NCBI GenBank assembly: GCA_018902385.1
Contig: JABSSW010000041.1
Location: 392,709-456,708, forward strand
Direction: 5' to 3'
DNA from: Physcia stellaris
Lineage: Eukaryota > Ascomycota > Lecanoromycetes > Caliciales > Physciaceae
DNA length: 64,000 nt
The position numbers and the translations under genes were made by a program. Shown here piece after piece: positions 22,611-35,700 of this stretch. Every line of letters begins with the position of its first letter. Within the stretch, counting starts at the first letter, position 1. The notes under the pieces are model-generated. The model ran no database searches. It was not told where the DNA came from and was given only the letters and a program-made list of their open reading frames with translations.

Positions 22611-23752
22611 CGGTGGCTCTGGAGGCTTCTCTCGGTGCCTACCGCTGCTCGCGCAGCTGATGTCACCGATGAAGAAGTGAATGTGGCAACTCTACTATTT
22701 TTAGCTCGAATCTTTCGAGTAGCTGGACCGATACATGAGATCTAATATGTCGAGCGAGAGTTACGTACAGATGGAATGGTTACTCGATAACGTCGTATAG
22801 TAATATTCTAATATTTCATCCTCTATATCATTATAGTAATTAGACCAATGTACACCTGTAGAGCATTTCTGTAAATGTATGAATGATGTCTTACCTGGTT
22901 TAACAATAACAGATCAGGTGGCGTGCTGAGAAAGATGAAATGCGGAAAGGTCGCACCGGTTTTGTTCACCTAAAAGACTCTGGACTGATATTGTGAGGAG
23001 AATGTCAATGCCGTAAGAGAAAGCTGCGAGTTGAAGTTCGGTAAGTATATCGTGGATAGTTATAAGTGAGTGGAGCGGTAGATATTGCCATTCTTCTCGC
23101 CCCCCCTCCCCCCCCTAGCTTCAACCCGTGATTGTGCGTGACTATGCAACGTTGAAAGGGTTTAGAGTTAGAGCTGCGTAGCTCGAGAAGAATTGAGGCT
23201 GTCCTTTACGCTGTGTAGTTGGTTTTTGAAGCGAAAAAGTAGAAACGGCATTGGCCACGCGTGGATTGTTGGAGGCTTACCATGACATATCGTCCAGGCA
23301 AGACATGGGTGCTGGTGATGCTGATGCACAAATGACGAAATGAAAGAGACTTGAAGAACTTGAATCCTAAGTCAAACCAAAAATTCGTGTCTAATTCCTT
23401 TCAATTTTCATCTTTCGTCCCTTTTTTTGCCTCGCTCATTTACTTCTGTTTCGACTTTCTTCGGCATGTTCACCTCATCATGAGACTTTTTCTTCTTTTT
23501 TTCGCTCCATAATTCAGTCGCAGAGGCAAGGGGGGGTAGCCAAGCTCTGAGATCCGCCCTGCCGCGCTGTTTCGCTCATGCAGGAGACCTACAGGCCGGC
23601 CAGGCCCAACGGGGTTTTGTACATAGCAATGACAAAATCCTCCCCCAGATTTGCTCCATGTCCAGTAAGAAGGCGATACTGCTACGGGTGTAGATAGTCC
23701 ATAGAAAGGTATATCATCGCCCAAGGATATCTCTTTTCGTGTATTACATGCA
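22611..23752. other. intergenic, no gene recognised
   Basis: Contains a C-homopolymer-rich tract at about 23101-23117 and a T-rich tract near 23400-23510. The minus frame at 23470-23724 has no motif and is not called. The right end is the 3' flank of the NLR-like pseudogene. Confidence 0.5.
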
Positions 23753-26700
23753 TCATAAATCCCAATCCCTCTTTAGCTCCTCTAACCATTCAGATGTCGG
23801 TATATGCTTGCCTTTGTAGCTCACGATCCCTTGAGGTAATTTCTCTGATACAGCGGGTTGGTGAAAGAAGTCGTGCTGCGGGTTACAGTGCATAAACCGT
23901 CCTTTACCGGCTTTGATGATCTTGATGCAGTCATTGCAGAACCCTACGTTTAGACACATCCGACAGAAATGGAAATCTTGAGCCTTCTTTGCGTTGAATC
24001 CGCAATTGCAGCATTGTATCTGGCCCTGGCCTGCAGGTGACAATGACCTGATAATTTCATTACGAGTTGGACCTGGGGTATCGGCGTCGGATTCTGTCGA
24101 TGTGTCCTCTGGACATTGAGCTTCGAAAATCTCCTTGAGCTTTGCTGACTCCACTTCCCAGTCAAGCAACGAATGCGCAGCACGCGCGTGATCGTCATCG
24201 TTAGCCATTATCAAAATATTGAAAAGCTTATTGTAGCCCGCCCAGTCACTCCAGGGGTTCCCGTCTGTAAGAATATTGATTGCTTGTTTGACGTATGCTG
24301 TGAACATATTTCGAGCCAACGAACCTCTTCCCGTTAGCTGGTACGCCTTGCATTAAACCAGAGTATTATCTTGCGGGGCGTATACGTATGACAGTTTCTC
24401 TGCGGCCTCATGTGGCAATGAAGTGGCCCACTTCGTAAGGTTTTGGAGCTTCTCTATATGAGCGTTGCAGCCGACCGTGTCCTTTCCAGATTTGAAAGCT
24501 CTGTCAAAGTACCGCATAGCAAGCTGTCGAGATATAATGAGTCGAGCGCGGCCAAGATCCGATTCTGCGCTCGAGGCATAAGGTATCCTAAGAACCCTTT
24601 CCCAGGTACGGACCGCAATAGGTTCATCCCGAAAGTGTCTCAGTGTGAGCAAGCCCAGGTGGAAAAGCAGAAGGCCCAGTTTGGCACTGGTTCTAGCTGC
24701 TTTGACAGCTGCCACCATGCTCTCTCTAATAAATTCCAGTTCGCCAGACTCGCATGCGGCGTTGACAGCAATATCATAGAAATCGGTGATAGCAAAGTAA
24801 AATTGAATCCTTTGCAGACTGTACCAAGCGAGGTAAGTCCGTTTCAGGCACAATTTCAGCATGCAGCTCTTTTAGGAAATCAATAATTGCCGCATGCTGT
24901 TTTCGTCTCTCCATTAAGTAGAGGATACTCATAGTGGTGTCCTCGAAATCTGGGTTTATGTCAAAAACCGCCTTGTAGCTCTTCAAGGCAAGGTCATAAT
25001 CTCCAAGCTGTAGATACCAGTCACCCAAGATTGAGTGGACTGTTGTCAAGAAGTCATTCGCTTCGGCCATTCGCATGTTTTCGCTATCAGCGTGGAAAGC
25101 TTGTATACCATCCAGCTGACAGCTAATAGCGTTATGCAAATCTTTTTTTATCGCATGACAATTTGCCAAGGTTGCCCAAGCCCAGAAGAGGTTCGGATCT
25201 CGCGTGAGTGCGATGTCGAGGTATTGGATGGCCTCATTGAAATGCATCCCACTGCAAAGGATTCGACCAACTTTAAAATACCAGGCAGCATTCTCCTCAA
25301 AACCTGCCCATCTGGCGATCTCGACGATTGCCTGTGGCTCAAGCGTCTTAATATTTGGATTGTCTCTGGGGAGTGGTAGTCTGACGTATACACTTTAGCT
25401 GTTGCGGTGCTCGATCAGTGAACACTCCTCAAATGATGGTCTTGCGTTGTATGCCTCACCCTTTCCACATGTAGCCAGACAGAGTCGAAGAAAGGCACCC
25501 ACCGCCACTGATTGTCTTTTAGCCATAGTCCAGCCGCCTCTAGTACAATGAAATGTACCACATCCACATCTGATTTAAGAGATGCAGTCCATTCCCTGTC
25601 ATCGCTACTCAGGTCAGAAGTAACGTCTTTGTCCTTGAACCACTTGAGTACTATGGAGCTGTATTTATCTCTGTGTCCCCAGGCCTCCCGATGTTTTGAA
25701 TCAGACACCCAGCGCGAAAGGACTTTCTCATCTCGCATGGTTCTTATGAGCGCGATCCCAATAGCAGACTTGTTTTCGGCAGAAACAAGGGAGATGTTAA
25801 TTTCTCCGAGATGTTTCGGCCAATACGCCGGAGCATAGGCAAAGCAACATTTCCATGTCACCCAAAGATTTTCCTCACACCACAAGCTGAGGCATGTCCT
25901 GAGAATCGAGACTTCCGCTTCATGGATATCGATGCCTACATCAGCTATAATTGTGGGAGTATTAGTCCTGAAAAACTCGCCAATGCTTGCGTGTGCGAGA
26001 TGCACCACTGTCGTAACTGGATCAGACTCAATAACCGATACGTTGGAACATTCATCGTTCGACCCAACATCTATTTCGATTTGATTGTCATCATTTGACT
26101 CCTGGTCCTCATCCCCCAGTTCAGGCCATTGGGCATGCTTATTCTGCGGGTCTTCGATAGTAAGATTGTTTTCCCGAAGGACTGTAAAAAAGTATGCGTA
26201 ACGGTTCCTCAATAAATCTGTAAAGCCATTCAGCAAGATTTCCTGCTTCAGCGTCACCCATGGGAGATACCTTCGAGGTCAACGAGGCCGCGCCCGTCGG
26301 GTGCCTTGATGCACATGATGAACTCGAGCTCGGCTAGGGTAAGCGGGCGTTTGGCACAAACAATCCAAGCCAATAGTTCGTTGAAATCGGCAACCTCCTC
26401 TGTCATCATTGTGTTGGAGAAACGCTGCAAAATATGTCGAAAAGTGTTCGACAATCCTTTCGGAAACTTTGCGAGGATTTGATCAATCTGTTGAGCTTTG
26501 TGCGTCGTTGCAGTCCTTCATGATCATATCTACCCACAGGAACATGCCATCTGCACCTTCAACAAGCTTTGTTTCGGTTTCGTGTCGCACTTCGCTAGAA
26601 AGTCGTCGGAGAATCCTGATCTTCGCCAGACTGCTTCTGATGTACTCGCTTATATCGCTAGACGTCTTATCGCTCGAGACAGAGATAGTCGGAATGGAGA

Positions 26701-28412
26701 AGTCTGCCGAGAAACCCTTGATCAGCATTTTCCTGTCAGATCCGTCGCAGTGCCGAATATGGGATAGTAGTATATTTGGGACATGTTTCGTAGGTCTTGC
26801 GACACAGTCACAGGAAAGAACAGCGGGAAGCCGAGACTACGTACCCAGAATACTATCAATGTCCCAATTCATGTCAGGGCGTCCAACCAAGATGACTTGC
26901 AACCGGACTTCGGCGCATCCGATTTCCGGAGTTTAAAGATCCCTTAGTAATTCGAGAAGTTCCTTTCGATCTTCTTCGAAGGCTTCATCTAAACCGTCTA
27001 TCAAGAATAATATGCGGTGTTCAGATCTATCTTTGCAAAAGTAGTCAAGAAGTAATCGTTTCCAGCACGATGCAGCCGAGCGGATTTCTCCTATCACTCT
27101 CAACGTATTCACGCAGTGCTTTGCGTAATTGGGGTTGCTGAAACATATTTGATATGCAAGACTCCTCAGCGCGCTGTTCAGTGACCGTAGCTCAGGATCA
27201 TAGTCTTTGAAGAACCAGTACGCAGTTGACAAATTTCCAGACTCGTAAAGGCGCTGGGAAGACAAATGCGTAAGATAGTCGACAAGATTCGACGATAGAA
27301 AGGATTTGCCTGTTCCCGGCCCTCCAAAAACCCACAGAATAGGATTGGTTCTTGCCATCCACTCCCGAAAGCGTGGCTCTTCTTGAATCCAATCACCAGT
27401 GCCGGGTACTCTTTTACGTGACATTCTGTCGTGAATCTCTTGCGGTGCGAACAGTGGCTTGAGAGTTTCTCTTATTCTCTGAAGTTGATTGAGTTCATCC
27501 TCGCTCTGCGGCGCTTTTACTGATTCTACAAAGGGTTCAAGGGTCAGCCATGATCCATTCATAATTGTATCAAGGTAGAAATTAGGACAAAGATTACCAT
27601 CAATAGTGAAAGTCAATGCAGATAACTGCTCCTTTACCTCGTTCACAGCTTTGAAAGTTGTCGTAACCACAGAAAACGTCAGCGCTCCAACCATCCTCTC
27701 CTCGCTCTCGATAAGTCTACGAAGGTTTGTAAGCTCGGATTGAACGTTGGTATCTTGCCCGAGTACGATGGTCTTGAAGTATTTTTTAACTCTACCATCG
27801 CGTATAGCTTTGGCCGAGTGATCGGTGATAGCTATCAAAGATATCAGGATCTTAGTGACAACCTCCTGAAGCTCTTGCGTGATGTTGTTTCTTGCATGAA
27901 CGCTAAGGCGAGCTGTGAAGTCTTTTATTTCATTGAATAAGTCAATGATCGCGTCATAGCAACCGCTCACATCGTGGGCTGCCTTTCGGTAAATTAATTC
28001 CCCGAATCTCGTTTTTGGGCCTTCGTACTTGCATTGATAAGATATTTTACGGCTCCAAAGACCAGAGCGCTAGGGGGAAAGACTGTACTCGATCCTCCAG
28101 CTGCAACGTTGCTTATTAGCTCAATAGGTTTCAAAGCACCTCCAAGGACATTGAAGAGACTCCGTCTCTTGCCTCTGAACTCGGAGAAGCTTGTTAGATC
28201 CCCGTCAATATCATGCAACAAAGCTTCTGCGGTGTTAGGTGGTGGATTGTTGACATTGTCCAATCGGTGACCAAGCATTCGCTCATGTTTGGCTTTGACC
28301 AAGCAGTGATCAGTCTAATGCTACCAGGCAGCGTAGGAAAAAGGGCGATACCGAGAGCATCTGCCCAGATATTCGCGAAGCGCGCCTCATTCTGTCGACT
28401 TGGTGGTGACAT
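23753..28412 (-). pseudogene. broken NLR-like STAND gene: Goodbye-NACHT-TPR-zinc finger
   Basis: Exon 1 (28352-28412, MSPPSRQNEARFANIWADAL) and exon 2 (28029-28292) precede a long exon from 27978, with introns of 59 and 50 nt. The N-terminus matches the fungal STAND Goodbye domain (SGCYDAIIDLFNEIKDFTAR). The NACHT NTPase has GGPGTGKS at 27302-27325 and LIDGLDEA at 26981-27004. TPR-like repeats follow (25.25-24.4 kb) and a C-terminal Cys/His module (CCNC..CRMC..CNDC..HCNPQH). TAA codons at 26933-26935 and 24353-24355 interrupt frames that continue unchanged on the far side; CAA is the likely original. Frame changes near 26490, 26255, 25390 and 24785 look like indels, though unrecognised introns could explain some. 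Intact relatives sense non-self and trigger cell death; this copy is probably inactive. Confidence 0.8.
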
Positions 28413-28580
28413 GATACCCCTTATCAACCAAAGTGTGCTGTTTGGGAGTATGTCCAGAATCCAATTTTTTTCACTCTACTTGCCTGAGGCCGTGCTATGC
28501 TGTGATAGATACTCTACATAAGCGATGGGAATAAGCAGGCGGATGGTTATGATCCCGCCAAGACGCTAGATGTCCGACTG
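28413..28580. other. upstream flank of the NLR pseudogene
   Basis: Last stretch of ordinary base composition before the repeat block. No further feature seen. Confidence 0.5.
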
Positions 28581-28801
28581 TGTTGGAGAGAAGGAGTGCG
28601 AAATTGCCCGAGCAACGAAACACTACCTAGAATCAATAGGGTTAGGCCCTATTGGCATGACATAGAGACATTGATAAAACATCATGTGAAATATGCAGTT
28701 TGTACATATTTACACATTCATAATCATCATTTTATAGAGTTATTTTTGAAAACATTACGTTATATTATTTCGTACGTTTTCACGATGTGCTAGTGAATCA
28801 C
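28581..28801 (+). repeat. LTR-like repeat, left copy (partly unmutated)
   Basis: Begins TGTTGGAGAG and is taken to end at AATCA; it aligns over its length with 49751-49966. The first roughly 100 bp keep many G and C residues that are A and T in the other copy, so this copy shows the less mutated state. The right end is less certain than the left. The border between gene block and AT-rich block falls inside this repeat. Confidence 0.7.
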
Positions 28802-29039
28802 TTTTTTGAAAATTTTGTCAAAATAAATCGAACGTCAAAACAAATCGTTGTCAATCGTCTTTTGACAAAGATATCGCAATTGAAAAGTAATTCATTTGAA
28901 CATTACAATCAAACAATTTCACATCTATTTGATTGCGACACATTAAAAACAATGTTCAAATTATCAGCATTTCAAATTACGATATCGACAGATTCGTATT
29001 GACGTCGTCATCAAAATCATTCAATATTAATTTCAATAT

Positions 29040-29340
29040 CAATATCAACAGTTCGAAAACGACATGTCGTTCAAATTTCTCAATATCAATATTAATAAAT
29101 TAGAAACAACGTGTCGTTCAAATCATTCAACATTAACAAATCAGAAACAACGTGTCGTTCAAATCATTCAATATCAACATCAACAAAACAAAAAACGAAA
29201 TGTCGTTCAAATCATTCAATATCGAATATCATTGAATTCGAAACGACGTGTCGTTCAAATCATTTAATATTCAATGTTCGTAAATCAAAAACAACGTGTC
29301 GTTCAAATCATTCAATATCAATATCAATATCAATATCAAC
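29040..29340 (+). repeat. degenerate tandem repeats of about 45-60 bp
   Basis: At least six copies of a core like GAAACAACGTGTCGTTCAAA followed by TCATTCAATATCAA, with variable spacers. They lie a few hundred bases inside the left LTR, where a leader would be. Within the core, ACGTGTCGT is well kept. Confidence 0.8.
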
Positions 29341-29657
29341 AAATCAAAATGTTAGAAAATTTTGTCACATATCAGAACACGTCGCAATGATACAAATGTT
29401 TACGAAAATATTTCGATGTTGATACAATATTTAACAATTACGAAAATATTTATATCAAAAGCAATACGAGCAATCAAAAAAATAGAAAATGAAAAAAGAA
29501 AAAAATACTCGATTGCGAATTTGTTATTCAAACATTCAAAAAGAAAATCGAAAAACGAAAACAAATCACGAAGATATTTTGATTTGAATGTACAACAAAC
29601 GATGAAAAAAATATCGAAATTACGAACAAAAATTTGATTGCAACAATACGAACAATC

Positions 29658-29693
<36 letters not shown>

Positions 29694-30289
29694 TTGAAAT
29701 TGTCATTCAATCATTCGATCAAAATCGAAAAACAAAAATCAATCACGAAAATATTTTGAATTTGAATGTACAGCAAACGATTGAGAAAATATCGAAACTA
29801 CGAACAAACGTTTGAAAATTCAATGATTTATTTGCGTATTTATTTATCGAGTTCAAAACATTAAATTATCAATCAAGTTTTTGCGATACAAATTGCGATA
29901 AAAATATCTCGATTTTGATACAAAACGTTCAACAATGAAAATATCTCAATCTCAATGAATGAATATCAATAATCATGAAAAATTACAATGATTCGAAATT
30001 CGTTAAACGTTTTTTCGTCAATTGCGAACAAAAATTCAAAAATTTGTCAATTCATTCATGAATATATGCAATGAAAACTTGTTTCATTGACAAAACAATC
30101 GAGTGACTCGATCAACAATCAAAAATTCAAAATATTCTTGATTTGAAAAAGTCAAACGAAACGAACAAACAACGATTTATTGCTTTAATACGACAGAAAT
30201 ATTCAGATCGAAAATCGTTAACTCGTAAGCAATGAATGATTCAACTCAAAAAATTCAAACAGAATGAAAAAAATCATTCGAACAATATT

Positions 30290-31430
30290 ATTTACGCATT
30301 TATGATATTCTTAAAAATCTTGATGAAAAAAATAGAAAAAAGAATGAAAATGATGCATCATTTTTTTTGAATTATATTATCGAGAACTTTGCGAACGAAT
30401 TGAATGATCGTCAATTTCGATACAAAATGTTTTACAAATATTTAATCACGTTTTCAATTTCGAAAATTTGAAATCTTTATGAAATATACGAAGCGATCGA
30501 ACAAATATCAAACATCATAACAAACAAAAAAAAAACACTAAAAAATTTATACGAGAACGAATTATTAGATGTTTTACGAAAACAAAATGCAAAAATCGTC
30601 GTAAAATTCGTTATTATTAACAATCAATCAAAATCATATACACAGAAATCGAAATCAATATTTGTTGATTGTATCGAACGATATCGTTCACAACAACATA
30701 AAAAATTCGAAAACACGATGCAGAAAAAAATTGTTAAAAAGAAATTGATTCAATCATACATCGATAAAAATTTTTCGAATTTGAACGTTTCAACTCTGAA
30801 TAAAATATTTGAAAAATTTCAAACTATTTCGCATTTTTTCAATTCGATTTTCGAAAACATGATGACATTTTTTAATCAATCAAAATCAATTTGCAATTTT
30901 GTTTCTAATGAACAAAATATTCGATTTGAAAAGTTCGCGAAAAGAAAAAAATCAAATGAAATTTATGATTTTGAATCGAACAAATGATTTGTGTCTATTA
31001 CGTCACATGAAATCGTTGTTGTCAACAAATTTTCGATCATTTCGCAGAAAAAATTTTATCAAATGTTGAAAAATCGTTCAATATCAAATTTTTTTTCATT
31101 TGTTGTTTTATTTTCGCGAATATCGAAATCGTGATTTATTCAAAATTGACGCGAACGATTTCAAAAAATTGTTAACGAGTTTTCGTCTGTTACGAAAAAA
31201 ATTGTATGCAATTTGTCAAAAAGTTGTAATGAAAATATCACGAATATTTCTGAAAAATCTGTTATTTCAAAATTGATCGATTGATTTGTTTTTACGAGTT
31301 TGCAAAAATCATCACGCAAAATCAACATTATTAATCAATTTTCGTCTGTTTTGAAACAAACATCGTTTGAAATATTAAAAATCAATGCAATTTTCGTGAA
31401 TATCAATGATATCGAATCAAAAAAAAATGA
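30290..31430 (+). pseudogene. gag-like coding remnant
   Basis: A plus-strand series of broken frames with gag-like, strongly helical composition (IYEAIEQISNI, TLKNLYENELLDVLRKQNAK) and a Ser/Asn/Gln-rich continuation (open at 30718-30987). No CCHC knuckle or protease motif is visible. Assignment as gag rests on position and composition. Confidence 0.35.
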
Positions 31431-31486
31431 AATTTTTGTTTTTGAATCTAGTAATTGAATTGTCGTTTTTGTTGAAAAAAAGAAAA

Positions 31487-31650
31487 ATTAATGTTGCGTA
31501 TTTTCTTCATTGTTATGTACAAAATTGTTGATGTTTTGAACATAATCGATTTGTAAACAATAATTTTGCAAAACAAAATAATTTTGCAAAATCGATTTCG
31601 TTGAACAAAATGATTCAACAAAACAATTTTCAAAATTTAATTATTTTTTC
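31487..31650 (-). repeat. split direct repeat B2 of the DIRS-order element
   Basis: ATTAATGTTGCGTA...AATTATTTTTTC, 164 bp, matching B1 (31878-32011 plus 37931-37960) with transitions and no length change. It holds CAACA at 31616-31620, the uninterrupted version of the copia target site. Confidence 0.85.
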
Positions 31651-31746
31651 TGTCTTTGCGATTGAATTACGAAACGAAAAAACAAAAATTTTCAAAAAAA
31701 ATGAAAACGTCGAAAAAAATCAAAAACAAAAAATGAATGAACGAAA

Positions 31747-31877
31747 CAAAAAAAAAAACGAAAAATGAAAAATGAAATAAATGAAACATTGATTTTTTGT
31801 TTGATTAAAAAATCAATTTTTTCAAATTTTTTTCATTTCGTCATTTTTGCATTAACATTCATGTTTAATTTGAACGA
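31747..31877 (-). repeat. split direct repeat A2 of the DIRS-order element
   Basis: About 130 bp matching A1 at 45530-45659, including AATGAAATAAATGAAACATT and TTCATTTCGTCATTTTTGCA. The match ends at TTTGAACGA in both copies. Confidence 0.85.
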
Positions 31878-32011
31878 ATTAATGTTGCGTACTTTTTTCA
31901 TTGTTATGTACAAAATTTTTGATGTTTTGAACATAATCGATTTGTAAACAATAATTTTGCAAAACAAAATGATTTTGCAAAATCGATTTCGTTGAGCAAA
32001 ATCACTCAACA
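31878..32011 (-). repeat. split direct repeat B1, first part, ending at the copia target site
   Basis: 134 bp matching 31487-31620 base for base in length. It is broken after CAACA (32007-32011) by the copia element and resumes at 37931. Confidence 0.85.
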
Positions 32012-32207
32012 TATTGAACGAATGTAAATGATTGTCATTGCATTATATGCAATATTATCGAAATTACGTACAGAAGTAAATACAATTTGATTGCGCAAAT
32101 GTTTTTAATAATAATCGATTTTGACACGTTTCGTTTAGTCGATCAATCAAAAATTTTGATTCTATTCGTGTTCATATTTCAATTTTTTGTTATCGTACTT
32201 TTCAACA
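32012..32207 (-). repeat. 3' LTR of the minus-strand copia element
   Basis: 196 bp, same length as 37730-37925. The nine or so differences between the two are all transitions, about six at CpT and three at CpA. Just to its right the minus strand has a purine-rich GAGTGAAAA, a possible polypurine tract. Confidence 0.9.
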
Positions 32208-32763
32208 TTTTCACTCGATGACAATCATGTTCATTGCATTCGTGAATGCGACTTTCATTGAGTTTCAATTTTTGCATTGATTGTGATTTTCATTGAGTGT
32301 TAATTCGTGCAACGACGTAATTTTCATTGAATTTCAATTTCTACGTTCATTGATGAAGAAAACATTGAATTTTTCTGATCAGAAAATCGAATTCGAACGA
32401 TTTCGAAGAAAATCATTCTGAATTATCATGCAATTCGAATCTGAGCACGATCAACGAGTTTTTGTTTTCAATCATAGTTTGTCAAATTTGTACAATCGAA
32501 TCATTATCGCTTCAAAATGAAAGAAATGACGTAATTTTCATTAAATTCGAATTTTTTTAATCATTGATCAAAGAAACACTGATTTTTTTTGATCAAAGAA
32601 TTAGATTCGAACGATTTCAAAAAAAATCATTCTGAATCATTATGCAATTCGAGTTTGAGCACGATCAACGAATTTTTGTTTTCGATCATGATTCGTCAAA
32701 TGTGTACGATTGAATCATCAGCACGTTAACATGAAAAAAACAATTCTAATTATTAAGAAAAAT

Positions 32764-35700
32764 TTAATTAATTTTTGATTTTTTCAGTTTCAATTGTTTC
32801 ACGAATTTCTTGAATTTATTTTTTGACAATGATTTAATCAAATCATCGACTATCATGTTTGCATTTGAAACGTAATTCAATTGAATCAAATTTTTCTGAT
32901 GCAAATTTTTGATGTTGTGATAAATCACATCAATGTGTTTTGATCGTTTATGAATATGTGCGTTTTTGATCAACAAATTAGCGATTTGATTATTTTTCAA
33001 AAATTGCATTGATAAACAGATTTCATGTTTATCGTTTTGAATGATTGTTATTTGATTCAATTCGATTTTAAAATATTTGATGAAATTCAAATCACGAAAA
33101 AGTTGTGTTATTCATAGTTTTTCTTTAGTACATGTCGATAAAATCATATATTCAATTTCAATGATTGAAATAGCGATCGATTTTTGTTTACGATTCATTC
33201 ATCATATTGATTTTTCAACGAACATGTAAACGTATTCGAGAATCGACTTTTTGTTCAATTTATCGATTGCATAGTCAGAATTCGAATAAATTTTGACTTT
33301 GAAATTCTCATTGTTGTTCAGTTTCAAGTCGTATACAAAATCTAAATCGATGATCGATCGAATGTAACGAAGCAAAATTTTCATTACTTTATCGTGATGT
33401 TTCGCAAAGTCATTGAAATATTGATTTAATCGTTTTAATGCGAAAACGATATTTGAACGAATGTGTATGACAACATACATGAATTTTTCAATTTTGTGTT
33501 GATAATTTTTTGAATCAATTCGCTCGTCGTTCGATTCAATTGATTTGAATGAATCGTAATCGTTCATGAATAACTTCGTACGTTCGTGTTTATCGATATT
33601 TATATGCAGTTCATTCAACATTTCGCTCAAATAATGAATTTGATTCAATCGAATAATTCGTTTTTTACGATCGCGAGTGATTCTAATGTCAAGAATTTTT
33701 TTCATTTCTTTCAGATTCTTGATTTTGAATATTTTTTTGAACTCATTTTTGAATCAGTTGACTTGCTCATTGAATTTGACGACAATAAAAATGTCGTTCA
33801 CGTAAAAAAGCAATATAATTTCTCGTTTTTTATGACGAAACATGCAAAAATCAATCGAAATTTGTTCGAAATTCAATTTATGCAACTTTTTCACACAGCG
33901 CTCGTGTCAATTTCTAATTGTTTGTTTCAATTCATAAAGATTTCGACGAATCAGAAATGTTTGTTCAAAAAATAAATTCACGTCGAGTGACGATTTCATG
34001 TAAATTATTTTCTTTAGAAACGACTTCGTGAAAGCATTGTTGACGTTCATTTGATGACATTCGAAATTCTTCAACGCAACGATGACAAAAAACAGACGAA
34101 AAATATCGAATTTGACAATTGAAACAAAAATATCTGTATAGTCGATTTCATACACTTGCGAAAAATCTTTTGTCACGAGTTTGATTTTTAATTTGTTCAA
34201 TGTATCATTCACATGCATTTTGATTTTGAATATTCATTTACTGATGACGATATTGACGTCTTTCGATGAAATGACGACGTTTCAAATCTCATTGATTATT
34301 AACGTCGTCAGTTCGATTTGAATGATTTCAAATCAGAATTTGTTTCAAATAGAATCATTGACGATTTTCTGATAGTTTTCGAGTACAAATATGACTAGCT
34401 TTTCAACGAATTGTCGATTTGTTTTCTTTGTTGTTGCAAACAGAGTTCACTCATCATGTTCGCACGTATCGAAATTCTCGATCAAAAAAATCATCATAAC
34501 GCGTGCAATTTTGCTACGATGTTCATCTCGCTTTTTTTCATTCGTGATATCTCGTTTGCGTTTGAAAATTGTCACGTGAAGAAATTGTTGTATCATGCGT
34601 GAAAATTTGATAAAAAATGCTAATTTAGCGCGCGTTTGAATTGTCGATTTTGTCGTAAACTCGTTGATTTCATTTTTTTCATTTGATGTATCGATAAATT
34701 CATCGTTCTTTTTCATGTGCATTGATTGAATTTTTTTTTTGTTTTTCGAAATCATAAACGCAATAGAAATCGAAAATTTCGCAGAAATTAATGCAACAAA
34801 TGCTGATGCAAACGTCGATGTCATCGAAACGATTGCAAATGCAAAAATTATTTTGCGTGATTTTTCGACAAATCGTTTTTCGAATAATTCGTTCATTGTA
34901 ATCGTGAACAAATTCAACGATTCGTTTTTTCATTTTTTACGTTCAAAGAACACTATTTTGTGATGCTTAATGACATCACGACGATCGAAAATTCATATCT
35001 TGTATTGAGTCGTGATGTTTTCGTCATAATTCATGAACACGTTTGATTTTTTTGTATTGACGAATTTATTCTTTTTATTTTTTTCAAACAATGATTTGAT
35101 ATCAACGAACGAATAGCATTTACATTCTCAAACGCGTATGTGATTTATTGACGACTTGATATTTGTTCAAATTTCAATAAAATTTGTTGAATTGTCGTCA
35201 ATTATTGATTTCGTGTTCATACGATTGCGAACATATGCATTTGTTTTTTCTGTTTCAAATCAAAATTCTATAAACAATTTTGCATTTTGAATCATTGTTC
35301 GAATTTGATTTTCGATCGTTTTTATGACACGCTTTATTACGTCATTTTGAATGAAATTATACGAAACGATGTACTGTGAAACAATGTCGATAAATTCGTA
35401 TCAAAAATCGAATATAAATTTCAATTTTTTGACATTGTCACAACGTATTGTTTGTAATTTTCGCTGAATTTCTAATTTCATTTTCAATTTTCATTTGTTG
35501 AAAGTTTTTGATGCATCGACTCGTTTGCGAAAAGATAAAATTCACGTTCGTCGAGAATGATTATTCACGATTTTTAAAAAATATTCGTAGTCGAGTTTTG
35601 AAACGAATAAAAATTCACAAATATCGATAAATATCAATTTCAATATGTGAATTTTGCGTTCGACTAGACGACGATTATGTGCATTAATCATTTTCGTAAT

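Larger units (their letters stand above)
28802..31486 (+). mobile_element. RIP-degraded interior of the LTR element starting at 28581
   Basis: AT-rich leader with short tandem repeats, followed by damaged plus-strand coding sequence. It is cut at 31486 by the DIRS-order element and seems to resume at 45660-46996 and 49673-49750, which ends in a purine run (GAAAAAAAAC) directly before the right LTR. Removing the insertions leaves about 4.1 kb of interior with no recognisable polymerase, so the element may be non-autonomous. Confidence 0.5.

Noticed and set aside
29040-29340. CRISPR-like array
   Set aside because: Repeat units are degenerate, spacing is irregular, the organism is a eukaryote, and no cas genes are present.
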